Assembly (NCBI GenBank): GCA_020633775.1
Contig: JACKDA010000002.1
Span: 124,001-188,000, forward strand
Length of the DNA stretch: 64,000 nucleotides
Origin: Gemmatimonadales bacterium
GTDB taxonomy: Bacteria; Gemmatimonadota; Gemmatimonadetes; Gemmatimonadales; GWC2-71-9
Direction: 5' to 3'
In this document: one piece after another, positions 49,910 through 56,913 of the stretch
Position numbering within the stretch: the first letter of the stretch is position 1
How the letters are laid out: every line of letters begins with the position of its first letter
The notes under the pieces: generated by a model
Database searches by the model: none
Told to the model about the DNA's origin: nothing
What the model saw: the letters and a program-made list of their open reading frames with translations, nothing else
Translations under genes and position numbers: made by a program

Positions 49910-50410
49910 ATGCGTGTCGCCCTCCTGCTGGTTGCCCTCCCCGTCGTCCTGTCCGCCCAACAGCCCGCCCCGCCACCCGCCTGCACGGCGGACGCCCACC
50001 GCGCGCTCGACTACTGGATCGGCGAGTGGACCGTGGCCGATTCGACCGGCCGACCAATCGCCGAGAGCTCGATCACCCGGGTGAGCGAGGGGTGCGCGAT
50101 CGCGGAGCACTGGCGGCCGCTCCGCGGGAAGCCGGGCCGGTCGCTCTCGTGGTACGAGCCGCGCGACCAGCAGTGGCACCAGCAGTGGATCGACGGCAGC
50201 GGCTGGATGGCGCGCTTCGACGGCAATCCCGAGGACGGCGAGATGGTCCTCACCGAGGTGGCGCACCCGGCGACGCCGACCCAGCCGATCTCGCGGATGC
50301 GCTACGTCAAGCGACCCGGCGGCGTGGTGCGGCAGGTGCTCTGGCAGTCGAAGGATGGAGGTGCGACGTGGGCGCTCGGGTTCGTGGGGGATTATTCCCG
50401 GAAACCGTGA
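49910..50410 (+). CDS. Secreted DUF1579-like protein
   Basis: The 166-residue protein has a signal peptide ending VLSAQQ. The body has LDYWIGEWTVADSTGRPIAESSITRVSEGCAIAEHWRPLRG in outline (33-74) followed by WYEPRDQQWHQQWIDGSGW, a pattern seen in secreted proteins near DUF1579. Function unknown. Downstream DNA contains a GTGAGTCCTGAG simple repeat. Confidence 0.7.
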   Translation: MRVALLLVALPVVLSAQQPAPPPACTADAHRALDYWIGEWTVADSTGRPIAESSITRVSEGCAIAEHWRPLRGKPGRSLSWYEPRDQQWHQQWIDGSGWMARFDGNPEDGEMVLTEVAHPATPTQPISRMRYVKRPGGVVRQVLWQSKDGGATWALGFVGDYSRKP

Positions 50411-50411
50411 G

Positions 50412-50439
50412 GCGTGAGTCCTGAGTCCTGAGGGGTGAG
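50412..50439. repeat. GTGAGTCCTGAG-type simple repeat
   Basis: GCGTGAGTCCTGAGTCCTGA with a trailing GGGGTGAG fills the short gap after the secreted-protein stop codon. It is one of at least four such tracts in the window. Confidence 0.7.
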
Positions 50440-50515
50440 GGGGCGAGTGCCGCCCCGGGCGCGGTATCTTGTGGCGGTTCGCAATGACCGCAACAGGCAG
50501 CCCGGGGAGCGCACC

Positions 50516-51787
50516 ATGGCGAGGGAATCGACGGCGGCGGACGTCATCGCCCACCTGCGGCCGGGGATGCGCTGCTTCGTCCACGGGGCGGCCGCCACGC
50601 CGACGCCGTTGCTCGATGCGCTGGCCGCCGACCCCGCGCTGCACGACATCACCCTCTATCACCTGCACCTCGATGGTCCGCTCGCGCCGCTCGATGTCGC
50701 GCATGCGGGGCGCATCCGCAGCGTGTCGCTCTTCACCGGGCCGGCGTGCCGCGTCCCGATCGCCGAGGGTCGTGCCGACTACCTGCCGGTCTTCCTGAGC
50801 GAGATCCCGGGACTCTTCCGCACGCGGGCACTGCCGCTCGACGCCGCGCTGGTGCAGCTCTCCCCGCCCGATGCGCACGGGATGTGCACCCTGGGTCCTT
50901 CGGTCGATGTCGCGCGGGCGGCGGTCGACAGCGCACCGATGCTGCTGGCGGAGATCAATCACCGCTTGCCGCGTTCGCACGGCGACAGCGCCGTGCCGCT
51001 GAGTCGGGTCACCGCATGGACCGAGACCGACCGGCCGCTGCCGGAGCACGCGCCGACGCCGGAGTCGCCGGTCGTGGCGCGCATCGGCGAGCTGATCGCC
51101 GACCTCGTGGTCGACGGCGCCACGCTGCAGATGGGGATCGGCGCGATTCCCGATGCGGTCTGCGCCCGCCTCGGCAACCGTCTCGAGCTGGGGATCCACA
51201 CGGAGATGTTCTCCGATGGCGTGGTCGACCTGGTCGAGGCCGGCGTGATCACCAATCGCCGGAAGCCGATCCTGCGCGGCCAGCTCACGACGTCGTTCGT
51301 CATCGGCACCCGTCGGGTGCACGACTTCGTCGATGACAACCCGACGGTCTCGTTCCAGCCGTCGGACTGGACCAACGACACGGCGCTGATCCGGAAGATC
51401 CCGCGGATGACCGCGATCAACTCCGCGCTGCAGGTCGACCTGACCGGGCAGGTGGTCGCCGACTCGATCGGGCACCGGATCTACTCGGGGATCGGCGGGC
51501 AGATGGACTTCATCCGCGGTGCGGCCCGCGCCGAGGGTGGCCGGCCGATCATCGCGCTGCCGAGCACGGCGAAGGGCGGCACGATCTCGCGGATCGTCAC
51601 CACGCTCGACCCGGGGGCCGGAGTGGTCACCACCCGGGGACACGTGCACTGGGTCGTGACCGAGCACGGCGCGGTCAACCTGCACGGGCTGACGCTGCGC
51701 GAGCGGGGCGAGCGCTTGATCGCGCTGGCGCATCCGGACGTGCGCGAGGAGCTGCGGCGCGAGTGGCGGGGGGTGCGGAACTACTGA
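50516..51787 (+). CDS. Acetyl-CoA hydrolase/transferase family protein (4-hydroxybutyrate CoA-transferase-like)
   Basis: The 423-residue protein starts at ATG 50516 after GGGGAGC. It contains class I CoA-transferase signatures: VQLSPPDAHGMCTLGPSVDVARA, LQMGIGAIPDAVCARLGNR and the active-site Glu region GIHTEMFSDGVVDLVEAGVIT, then YSGIGGQMDFIRGAARAEGGRPIIALPSTA in outline (about 322-351). It likely moves CoA between acetyl-CoA and an organic acid such as 4-hydroxybutyrate or butyrate. No linked pathway genes. Confidence 0.9.
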   Translation: MARESTAADVIAHLRPGMRCFVHGAAATPTPLLDALAADPALHDITLYHLHLDGPLAPLDVAHAGRIRSVSLFTGPACRVPIAEGRADYLPVFLSEIPGLFRTRALPLDAALVQLSPPDAHGMCTLGPSVDVARAAVDSAPMLLAEINHRLPRSHGDSAVPLSRVTAWTETDRPLPEHAPTPESPVVARIGELIADLVVDGATLQMGIGAIPDAVCARLGNRLELGIHTEMFSDGVVDLVEAGVITNRRKPILRGQLTTSFVIGTRRVHDFVDDNPTVSFQPSDWTNDTALIRKIPRMTAINSALQVDLTGQVVADSIGHRIYSGIGGQMDFIRGAARAEGGRPIIALPSTAKGGTISRIVTTLDPGAGVVTTRGHVHWVVTEHGAVNLHGLTLRERGERLIALAHPDVREELRREWRGVRNY

Positions 51788-51792
51788 CGGGG

Positions 51793-51822
51793 GAGTCGTG
51801 AGTCGTGAGTCCTGAGACGTGG
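51793..51822. repeat. GTGAGTCCTGAG-type simple repeat
   Basis: GAGTCGTGAGTCGTGAGTCC and the following TGAGACGTGG lie directly 5' of the palindromic element that precedes the GIY-YIG gene. Similar tracts stand next to the 29853 element and in the 56.7-kb region. Confidence 0.7.
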
Positions 51823-51837
51823 GGGGGTCGAGGCGCC

Positions 51838-51890
51838 TCATCCCGAGCGGAGCATCCCGCAGGGATGCGCAGTCGAGGGACCTGCTTTTT
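51838..51890 (+). repeat. Palindromic REP-like element, left copy at the GIY-YIG gene
   Basis: It reads TCATCCCGAGCGG, then a perfect hairpin GCATCCC-GCA-GGGATGC, then GTCGAGGGACCTGCTTTTT. The copy at 52242-52295 has the same flanks in inverted orientation but a different hairpin sequence (GGCGGC-GGA-GCCGCC), so the fold is conserved rather than the bases. The T-run makes it terminator-like. Confidence 0.85.
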
Positions 51891-51950
51891 CCGGTACCGG
51901 CGCACGACGTGAGGCACCACCACGGGACCTCCGCCCGCATATGCTCCGGC

Positions 51951-52304
51951 ATGCTCACCTCCGCCTGGGTCTACATCCTGGCCTCCCGCAGCCGCCGGCT
52001 CTACGTCGGCGTCACAAGGGACATGCAGCGGCGGTGGTTGCAGCACGCCGCGGGGACCGCGGATGGATTCACGAAGCGGTACCGGATTCACCGATTGGTC
52101 CACGCCGAGATGACCCTTCGCCTTGATGATGCCATTCGTCGTGAGAAGCAGATCAAGGGATGGCGGAGGTCGAAGAAGGTGGCACTGGTCGAGACCGCCA
52201 ATCCCACGTGGGACGATCTGGCGGAGGTCTGGGGGTGGCGCAAAAGCAGGTCCCTCGACGTCGGCGGCTCCGCCGCCTCCGCTCGGGATGAGGCGTCCAC
52301 GTGA
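51951..52304 (+). CDS. Single-domain GIY-YIG nuclease bracketed by inverted palindromic elements
   Basis: The 117-residue protein has the GIY-YIG core: VYI (7-9) and YVG (18-20) with ASRSRRL between, VTRDMQRRWLQH with the catalytic Arg, and EKQIKGWRRSKKVALVETANP with E65 and N84. It resembles the YhbQ/UPF0213 group, for which DNA cleavage has been reported in some members. ATG 51951 was chosen because the core starts seven residues later. The last 20 or so residues (after WGWR) are encoded by the inverted element at 52242-52295, so the gene runs into the repeat. A tRNA-Phe gene follows. Confidence 0.88.
   Translation: MLTSAWVYILASRSRRLYVGVTRDMQRRWLQHAAGTADGFTKRYRIHRLVHAEMTLRLDDAIRREKQIKGWRRSKKVALVETANPTWDDLAEVWGWRKSRSLDVGGSAASARDEAST
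52242..52295 (-). repeat. Palindromic REP-like element, right (inverted) copy at the GIY-YIG gene
   Basis: On the minus strand it reads CGCCTCATCCCGAGCGGAG, a hairpin GGCGGC-GGA-GCCGCC, then GTCGAGGGACCTGCTTTT. It overlaps the 3' end of the nuclease gene and forms an inverted pair with 51838-51890, framing a unit of about 460 bp. Confidence 0.85.
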
Positions 52305-52326
52305 AGTCGTCCCACCCCTCCTCCGC

Positions 52327-52355
52327 TTGCCCCGGCCCGGTTCGGCGGGTAATTT
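52327..52355 (+). promoter_or_regulatory. Promoter of tRNA-Phe
   Basis: TTGCCC (52327-52332) and TAATTT (52350-52355) are separated by exactly 17 bp, and the tRNA begins 12 bp further on. This fits a primary sigma factor promoter that starts a few bases before the tRNA. Confidence 0.65.
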
Positions 52356-52367
52356 CCCGCCCCTGCT

Positions 52368-52440
52368 GGCCAGGTAGCTCAGTTGGTAGAGCACGTGACT
52401 GAAAATCACGGTGTCGGGGGTTCGATTCCCTCCCTGGCCA
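52368..52440 (+). tRNA. tRNA-Phe (anticodon GAA)
   Basis: The 73-nt sequence folds as a full cloverleaf: acceptor GGCCAGG/CCTGGCC, D-arm GCTC/GAGC with AGTTGGTA, anticodon arm CGTGA-CTGAAAA-TCACG (GAA), and T-arm GGGGG-TTCGATT-CCCTC with one G-T pair. The discriminator base is A and CCA is not encoded. A GC-rich hairpin 10-45 bp downstream (CGCCCCGG ... CCGGGGCG) may end the transcript. Confidence 0.95.
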
Positions 52441-52503
52441 CTCCGGATGCCCCGCGCCCCGGGACCGCTTCGACGGTTCCGGGGCGCGTCGCGTCGTCCG
52501 GGC

Positions 52504-52695
52504 TCAGGTTCGGCGGTCGAGGAGGCGATCGAGGAGGCGACGGATCCAGCCACGCCGCGGTGCAGGACCGATGAACCGGGGCGGCTTGCCGCCACGGCCG
52601 TAGGGGCTCAGTCGCCCGGTGGACCCATTCCGGTCCGGTCGCGACTCGAGCGGTTCGCTCGGTGCCCTGTTTCGGTCCTTCGTCCACTTGCCCAC
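52504..52695 (-). CDS. Possible small basic protein
   Basis: A 63-residue frame begins at GTG 52695 with GGGATGG upstream. It is strongly basic, with Pro/Gly/Arg segments (TGRLSPYGRGGKPPRFIGPAP) and an amphipathic C-terminal helix RRLLDRLLDRR. The composition resembles RNA- or ribosome-associated peptides, but no family is recognised and it could be spurious. It lies between tRNA-Phe and the response regulator. Confidence 0.35.
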   Translation of the reverse strand: MGKWTKDRNRAPSEPLESRPDRNGSTGRLSPYGRGGKPPRFIGPAPRRGWIRRLLDRLLDRRT

Positions 52696-52756
52696 GATGC
52701 CATCCCTTGCCCTCGTATCGGAACCTACCCCGGCGGGGAGGGGGACGTCGGTCGGG

Positions 52757-53479
52757 TCATGCGTGGGACAACAGCAGCTCCAGCTTGCGCCGGAGGTCGC
52801 CGAGGGCCTTCGACTTGAACGAGCCCTTGGTGGACTCGATCACGTCGACGGTTTCCTTGATCGCCTGCTGCAACTGGGCGCCGCGCGGGCAGTTGATGAG
52901 CTGGCAGGCATGGGCGTTGGTCGGCGTGCCGGTCAGGGCGGCCTGGCCGATCTGCTGCAGGTCGGTGAGCGAGCCCATCACGTTGCGGAGCGTCAGGGCC
53001 AGGAACGAGTCGACGCCGGCGCTGCCGGGCGGCGCCTCGGCGAGGGCGTGCATCTCCCGCTGCCACTCGGCGGCGCGGGCCTCGTTGCGCCGCATCGCCT
53101 GCCACGCGCGGTAGCGGCGCACCGCCTCGACCGCGCGGTCGCGGAGGTCGGCGAACTCGACCGGCTTGGTGAGGTAGCCGGCGACCGGCAGGTCGATGCA
53201 GGTCATCGCCGAGCGGACCGAGGGGTAGCCGGTGACGACGATCACCGGCAGCCCGCCGCGGCTCTCGGCGAGGCGGCGCAGGAGGGCGAGGTCGTCGTTC
53301 CCCGGCATCTCGAGATCGCTGATCACGAGGTCGTAGTCGGTGGCCTCGACGGCCGCGATCGCGGCCGGCGCATCGCCGACGGTGTCGACCGCGAACCCCT
53401 CGCGGCGCAGCAGGTCGGCGGTGGCCTCGGCGAAGACGGCCTCGTCGTCGGCGAGGAGGATGCGTCCCATCGAACTCAT
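52757..53479 (-). CDS. Response regulator with receiver domain and long helical output
   Basis: The 240-residue protein has a receiver domain (1-120) with acidic D11/D12, phosphoacceptor D55 in LVISDLEMPGN, and K105 in YLTKPVEF. The C-terminal half is helical (ARAAEWQREMHALAEA, ETVDVIESTKGSFKSKALGDLRRKLELLL) with no recognisable DNA-binding domain. Its ATGA overlap with the histidine-kinase gene identifies the partner. Confidence 0.88.
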   Translation of the reverse strand: MSSMGRILLADDEAVFAEATADLLRREGFAVDTVGDAPAAIAAVEATDYDLVISDLEMPGNDDLALLRRLAESRGGLPVIVVTGYPSVRSAMTCIDLPVAGYLTKPVEFADLRDRAVEAVRRYRAWQAMRRNEARAAEWQREMHALAEAPPGSAGVDSFLALTLRNVMGSLTDLQQIGQAALTGTPTNAHACQLINCPRGAQLQQAIKETVDVIESTKGSFKSKALGDLRRKLELLLSHA

Positions 53480-55893
53480 GCGTGGTGCTCCCCGGGCTCG
53501 GGTTCATCAAAGGGCAGGGTGACGACGAAGCGGGCGCCTCCCTCGAGGGCGTCGTCGACCGTGATCGCGCCACCGGCGGCGGTGACGCTCCGGGCGACCA
53601 TCGAGAGGCCGAGTCCCATGCCGCTGTTCTCGGCGTTGGTGCCCTTGGTGGTGAAGAACGGCTCGAAGATCCGGTCGCGCAGCGGCGGTGGCACGCCCGG
53701 TCCCTGGTCGCGCACCTCGAGGACCAGGCCGTTGCCGTTGGCGTGGGCGGCGAGGCGCACGGTGCCGCCGGCCGGCGAGGCGTCGATCGCGTTCTGCACG
53801 AGATTGTAGACGATCTGGCGCAGCAGCGCGCCACGCAGCGGCACGACCGGGGGCACGCCGTCGAGCGCGGTCTCGACCTGCACCTGCGCCTTGCGGTTCA
53901 TCTCGGCGAGCAGGGCGACGGCATCGTGCACGACCGTGGAGACGGAGGTGTGCTCGCCCTCGCGTTCCGGCCGGTACGTCTCGTAGAGGCCGCGGGTGAC
54001 GGTGGCGATCCGGTCGACCTCGCGCTCGATGGCCCCGACGTAGCGATGGTGCGGGTGATCGGCCGGCACGGCATCCTTCACCAGCAGGAAGGCGTTGCGG
54101 ATCCCGGCGAGCGGATTGTTGATCTCGTGCGCCACGCGCGCGGCGATGCGCCCCATCGAGGTGAGGGTCTCGATCTCGCGGAACTCGCGCTCGCTGCGAC
54201 GGGCCTTGGTGACGTCGGCGGTGATGCCGAGCACGCGCACCGCGCGGTCGGCGTCGTCGCGCTCGACGGCGCGGCCGCGGTCGACCACCGTGTGCCAGGT
54301 CCCGTCCGGCGTCGCGACCCGATACTCCGCCTCGAAGGCGTCGCGCTCCCCCGCGACGTGCGCGCGCAGCTCGCCGAGGACCCCCTCCCGATCGTCGGGA
54401 TGGATCAGCTCGAGCCATTCCTCGAGGGTGTGCTCGCGCCGCGCCGGGTCGAACCCCATGTAGCGCCAGAGGTGCGGGGACCGACTCAGGTCACCGGTGG
54501 CGACATCCCACTCCCAGAGGGCGTCGGTGGCACGATCGAGGGCGGCGGCGAGTTGCATCCGTTCCATCGCGCGGGCACTCCGACGGGCGCGGTCACCGAG
54601 CCGCACCGTCACCGAGAGCAGCGCACTCAGCACCAGGCCGAGGATGAGGGCGACCTCGGGGAGGGTGGAGCGCAGCGCGCCGACGGTGAGCGCGGTGGGG
54701 CGGGCGACGAGCTGCCACTGTGCCTCGCCGAAGTCGAGCGGCACGGTGCGGTCGTAGCGCCCGGTGCTCCCCTCGCGTCCCTTCGGCGCCCCGATCACCA
54801 GCGACCACTCGGCCGAGAGCTCGGCCGCGGCGAGCTGGGTCAGCCGCTCGGCGGTCACGATCGCGGCCACCCCGCCGCGACAGGCACCGGCGACGCAGGT
54901 CGCGGCGTGGATCACCAGCCGGGCGGTGTCGTTGGGGATCGGGAGCACCACCACCGGGGCGCGTCCCTGGGTGCGGGCGATGGCGCGCACGGGCACGGCA
55001 CGGGCCATCGGGATCGCCTCCTCCAGCGCGGGAATCGCGACGCGCGGCGTCCCGCTCGAATCGAGGACCGCGAGCACCGTCGCGGCCGGGACGTCGGGTC
55101 GGAGCTGGGTGAGGGCGAGTGCCGCCTCCTCGTCGGTCCAGGCGTCCTGGCGGAGGGCGAACTGCCGCAACACCTGGCCGACGTCGGTCACTTCGCTCCG
55201 CACCGCCAGTGCGGCGCGGGACGCCGCCGTGGTGCTGCGGCGATCGAGCTCCGATTCCTCCCGGATCACCAGGGCGCGCCAGAGGAAGACGCTGGCCACG
55301 ACCCCGGCCACCCCGACCGCCGTCGGGGCCCAGGTCGGGTACGCCTCGGCGAGGGTCTCCTCGCCCCAGGAGAGCATGAGGAAGGCGACGCCGAGGAGCC
55401 CGGTGGCGGCAATGAGACCGAGCGGGATCGCGCCGAGGGTGCGCGGCCCGAGGAGGTCGAACGACCCGACGAGCCGCACGAAGATCGCCGTCCCCGCCAC
55501 GGCGGCGAGGGTGAGGCCGCCGACGCCAAGGGCGACCCGCGGGGCGCTCCGGGGGCCGAACGCGGCGACCACGAGGGCGCCGGCCCCGGCGAGGAGGACC
55601 GCGATCGTGGTCCAGTCGGCGCGGAGCGGGATCGGGGCGAGCCCGGCCGTTCCCGCGGCCAGCAGCAGGGTGAAGCCGAGCGCCAGCAGGGCCGCGATGC
55701 CGTGGCCCACCGGGGAGGGTCGGCAGCCGAGGAGGACCGCGAGGGCGACCAGCCCGAGTCCCGCCACCTCCACCGGGGGGAGGGTGGTGATCGCGGCGAC
55801 GGCGACCGCCAGCGCAGCCCACGCGGCCCAGCGCGCCCGCTGCTGGGCCTGCTCCCGGCGCGGGAATTCGACGAGGGCGGGCGGTTCGGTCAT
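53476..55893 (-). CDS. Membrane PAS-domain histidine kinase
   Basis: The 805-residue protein has about eight predicted transmembrane helices in its N-terminal 220 residues, then an extracytoplasmic-like segment, another helix, a PAS domain (WEWDVATGDLSRSPHLWRYMGF, then LELIHPDDREGVL, about 500-580). The HisKA box is ARVAHEINNPLAGIRN with His589, and the HATPase has NLVQNAIDASP, VRDQGPGVPP and FTTKGTNAENSGMGLGLS. ATG 55893 begins MTEPPALVEF; an upstream frame extension is Arg/Pro-rich and unlikely. The input signal is unknown. Confidence 0.92.
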   Translation of the reverse strand: MTEPPALVEFPRREQAQQRARWAAWAALAVAVAAITTLPPVEVAGLGLVALAVLLGCRPSPVGHGIAALLALGFTLLLAAGTAGLAPIPLRADWTTIAVLLAGAGALVVAAFGPRSAPRVALGVGGLTLAAVAGTAIFVRLVGSFDLLGPRTLGAIPLGLIAATGLLGVAFLMLSWGEETLAEAYPTWAPTAVGVAGVVASVFLWRALVIREESELDRRSTTAASRAALAVRSEVTDVGQVLRQFALRQDAWTDEEAALALTQLRPDVPAATVLAVLDSSGTPRVAIPALEEAIPMARAVPVRAIARTQGRAPVVVLPIPNDTARLVIHAATCVAGACRGGVAAIVTAERLTQLAAAELSAEWSLVIGAPKGREGSTGRYDRTVPLDFGEAQWQLVARPTALTVGALRSTLPEVALILGLVLSALLSVTVRLGDRARRSARAMERMQLAAALDRATDALWEWDVATGDLSRSPHLWRYMGFDPARREHTLEEWLELIHPDDREGVLGELRAHVAGERDAFEAEYRVATPDGTWHTVVDRGRAVERDDADRAVRVLGITADVTKARRSEREFREIETLTSMGRIAARVAHEINNPLAGIRNAFLLVKDAVPADHPHHRYVGAIEREVDRIATVTRGLYETYRPEREGEHTSVSTVVHDAVALLAEMNRKAQVQVETALDGVPPVVPLRGALLRQIVYNLVQNAIDASPAGGTVRLAAHANGNGLVLEVRDQGPGVPPPLRDRIFEPFFTTKGTNAENSGMGLGLSMVARSVTAAGGAITVDDALEGGARFVVTLPFDEPEPGEHHA

Positions 55894-55939
55894 CCCTCGA
55901 TGATCATCGTCCGGCCGGGGTTGCGCCACCATGCCCCGG

Positions 55940-56527
55940 TCAGGTGCCCTGGTTGCTGGCGCGCCTGGCGCGGCGGCGCGAGGGGGCGCTCGTGATCGGG
56001 ATCGCCCCGTCATCGACCGGGCCGACCTGGACCACCGCGGCGCCTGCGGCGGGGTGAATCTCCGTCCGGGCGATCATCTCGAGCCGCCGCCTCGCGGCGT
56101 CCTCCTCGACGAGGGTTCGGGAGAGCAGGTCCACCACCTGATCCAGGCCAAGGGTATCGGCGAGCTCGATCGCCGTGCCGTAGCCGACCAGTTCGTACCC
56201 CTCGACCTGCAGGCAGCCGGCGAGGATCGCCGCATCGACCACGGCGGCATGGCCCTTCGCGGAGATGAGGGTGAGGGTCTCCACCAGGAGCCCCTCCATC
56301 CCCCGGCTGCGGGGGCCGTCCGGCCCCTCGCCCAGCAGATCGAGGGCCTCGACCAACCGGGCGACCTGAAGGGTGGTCTCCTGGCGGTGGTCGGCGATCG
56401 CGAGGCGGAGGGCCGGGGAGGTCGCCTCCTGGGCCAACTGGGGCCAGATGAGGAGCACCTGCCGCTCGGCGGCGTGGAGGTCCCTGAGCTGGGAGACCAG
56501 CAGGTCGTGGAGGGTATCGAGCGTCAT
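55940..56527 (-). CDS. DUF892/YciE-family ferritin-like protein
   Basis: The 195-residue protein matches DUF892: DTLHDLLVSQLRDLHAAERQVLLIWPQLA, IADHRQETTLQVARLVEALDLLGE, MEGLLVETLTLISA, AAILAGCLQVEGYELVGYGTAIELADTLG and LVEEDAARRRLEMIA. The C-terminus is Arg-rich. Members are stress-induced, ferritin-like proteins. Immediately upstream on the same strand is a structured leader ending in an intrinsic terminator, 24 bp before the start codon, so expression may be attenuated. Confidence 0.85.
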   Translation of the reverse strand: MTLDTLHDLLVSQLRDLHAAERQVLLIWPQLAQEATSPALRLAIADHRQETTLQVARLVEALDLLGEGPDGPRSRGMEGLLVETLTLISAKGHAAVVDAAILAGCLQVEGYELVGYGTAIELADTLGLDQVVDLLSRTLVEEDAARRRLEMIARTEIHPAAGAAVVQVGPVDDGAIPITSAPSRRRARRASNQGT

Positions 56528-56700
56528 CGTGGCCTCCCGGGATCGCCGGCAAACAGAAAAGGCGCTGCCCCCCGATGGTGGTCGGGAGGAGCGCCTTCAC
56601 CAGGCGGGACCGGTGTCCCGCTCGGCAAGGTGGCCGGCAGGGCCGGCCGGAGCTGTGTCTGAGGCTACCGCCGGGCGGGGCTGATGTCTAGGGGGAGACG
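56528..56700 (-). promoter_or_regulatory. Structured leader upstream of the DUF892 gene
   Basis: Reading leftward, the leader has a GGCCGGC-CCT-GCCGGCC hairpin (near 56640), GCGGGAC-ACCG-GTCCCGC (56607-56624) and finally a terminator hairpin (56552-56597). No gene lies between it and the repeats at 56.7 kb. Several stable hairpins followed by a terminator in front of a gene form a typical attenuator arrangement. No known riboswitch class was recognised. Confidence 0.45.
56552..56597 (-). terminator. Intrinsic terminator (leftward), in the DUF892 leader
   Basis: On the minus strand AAGGCGCT and AGCGCCTT (56590-56597 and 56559-56566) pair around a long GC-rich inner stem (CTCCCGAC/GTCGGGAG-like), and TTTTCTGTTT follows. 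It lies only 24 bp upstream of the DUF892 start codon. Confidence 0.75.
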
Positions 56701-56772
56701 TGAGAGGTGAGTCCCGAGACGTGGCACGGGAGCCCCCGACCCCTCAGGACTCAGGACTCACTTCTCACGACT
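56699..56772. repeat. Inverted GTGAGTCCTGAG-type repeats
   Basis: Left GTGAGAGGTGAGTCCCGAGA (56699-56718) and right CTCAGGACTCAGGACTCACT (56742-56761) are inverted, forming a hairpin flanking a short C-rich loop. It lies between the DUF892 leader and the terminator of the decarboxylase gene. Confidence 0.65.
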
Positions 56773-56773
56773 G

Positions 56774-56809
56774 AAAGACAAACCCCGGCTCCAATAAGGA
56801 AGGCCGGGG
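56774..56809 (-). terminator. Intrinsic terminator of the second decarboxylase gene
   Basis: On the minus strand CCCCGGC and GCCGGGG pair (56803-56809 with 56783-56789) and TTTGTCTTTC follows. The 3' untranslated region in between (56810-56913) contains another stem CCGAGCC/GGCTCGG (56881-56904). Confidence 0.8.
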
Positions 56810-56913
56810 CGAGGGACAGGGTGGGGACTGCTTGGAGTCAGCCCCCTGAGCGCCGCAGCCAATGGCCGTTGCTCCCCCATCCGAGCCTGTTATCGGGGGC
56901 TCGGGGGGAAGCT

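Noticed and set aside
51819..51950. Longer N-terminus of the GIY-YIG protein
   Set aside because: The extension is encoded by the palindromic element itself and precedes a well placed ATG seven codons before the conserved core.
53482..55995. A plus-strand open frame over 800 codons opposite the histidine kinase
   Set aside because: The minus strand carries complete PAS, HisKA and HATPase motifs; the plus frame is compositional noise.
56528..56700. T-box or known riboswitch before the DUF892 gene
   Set aside because: The leader is too short and lacks a recognisable T-box core; the downstream gene is not linked to amino-acid metabolism. Only a generic structured leader is claimed.
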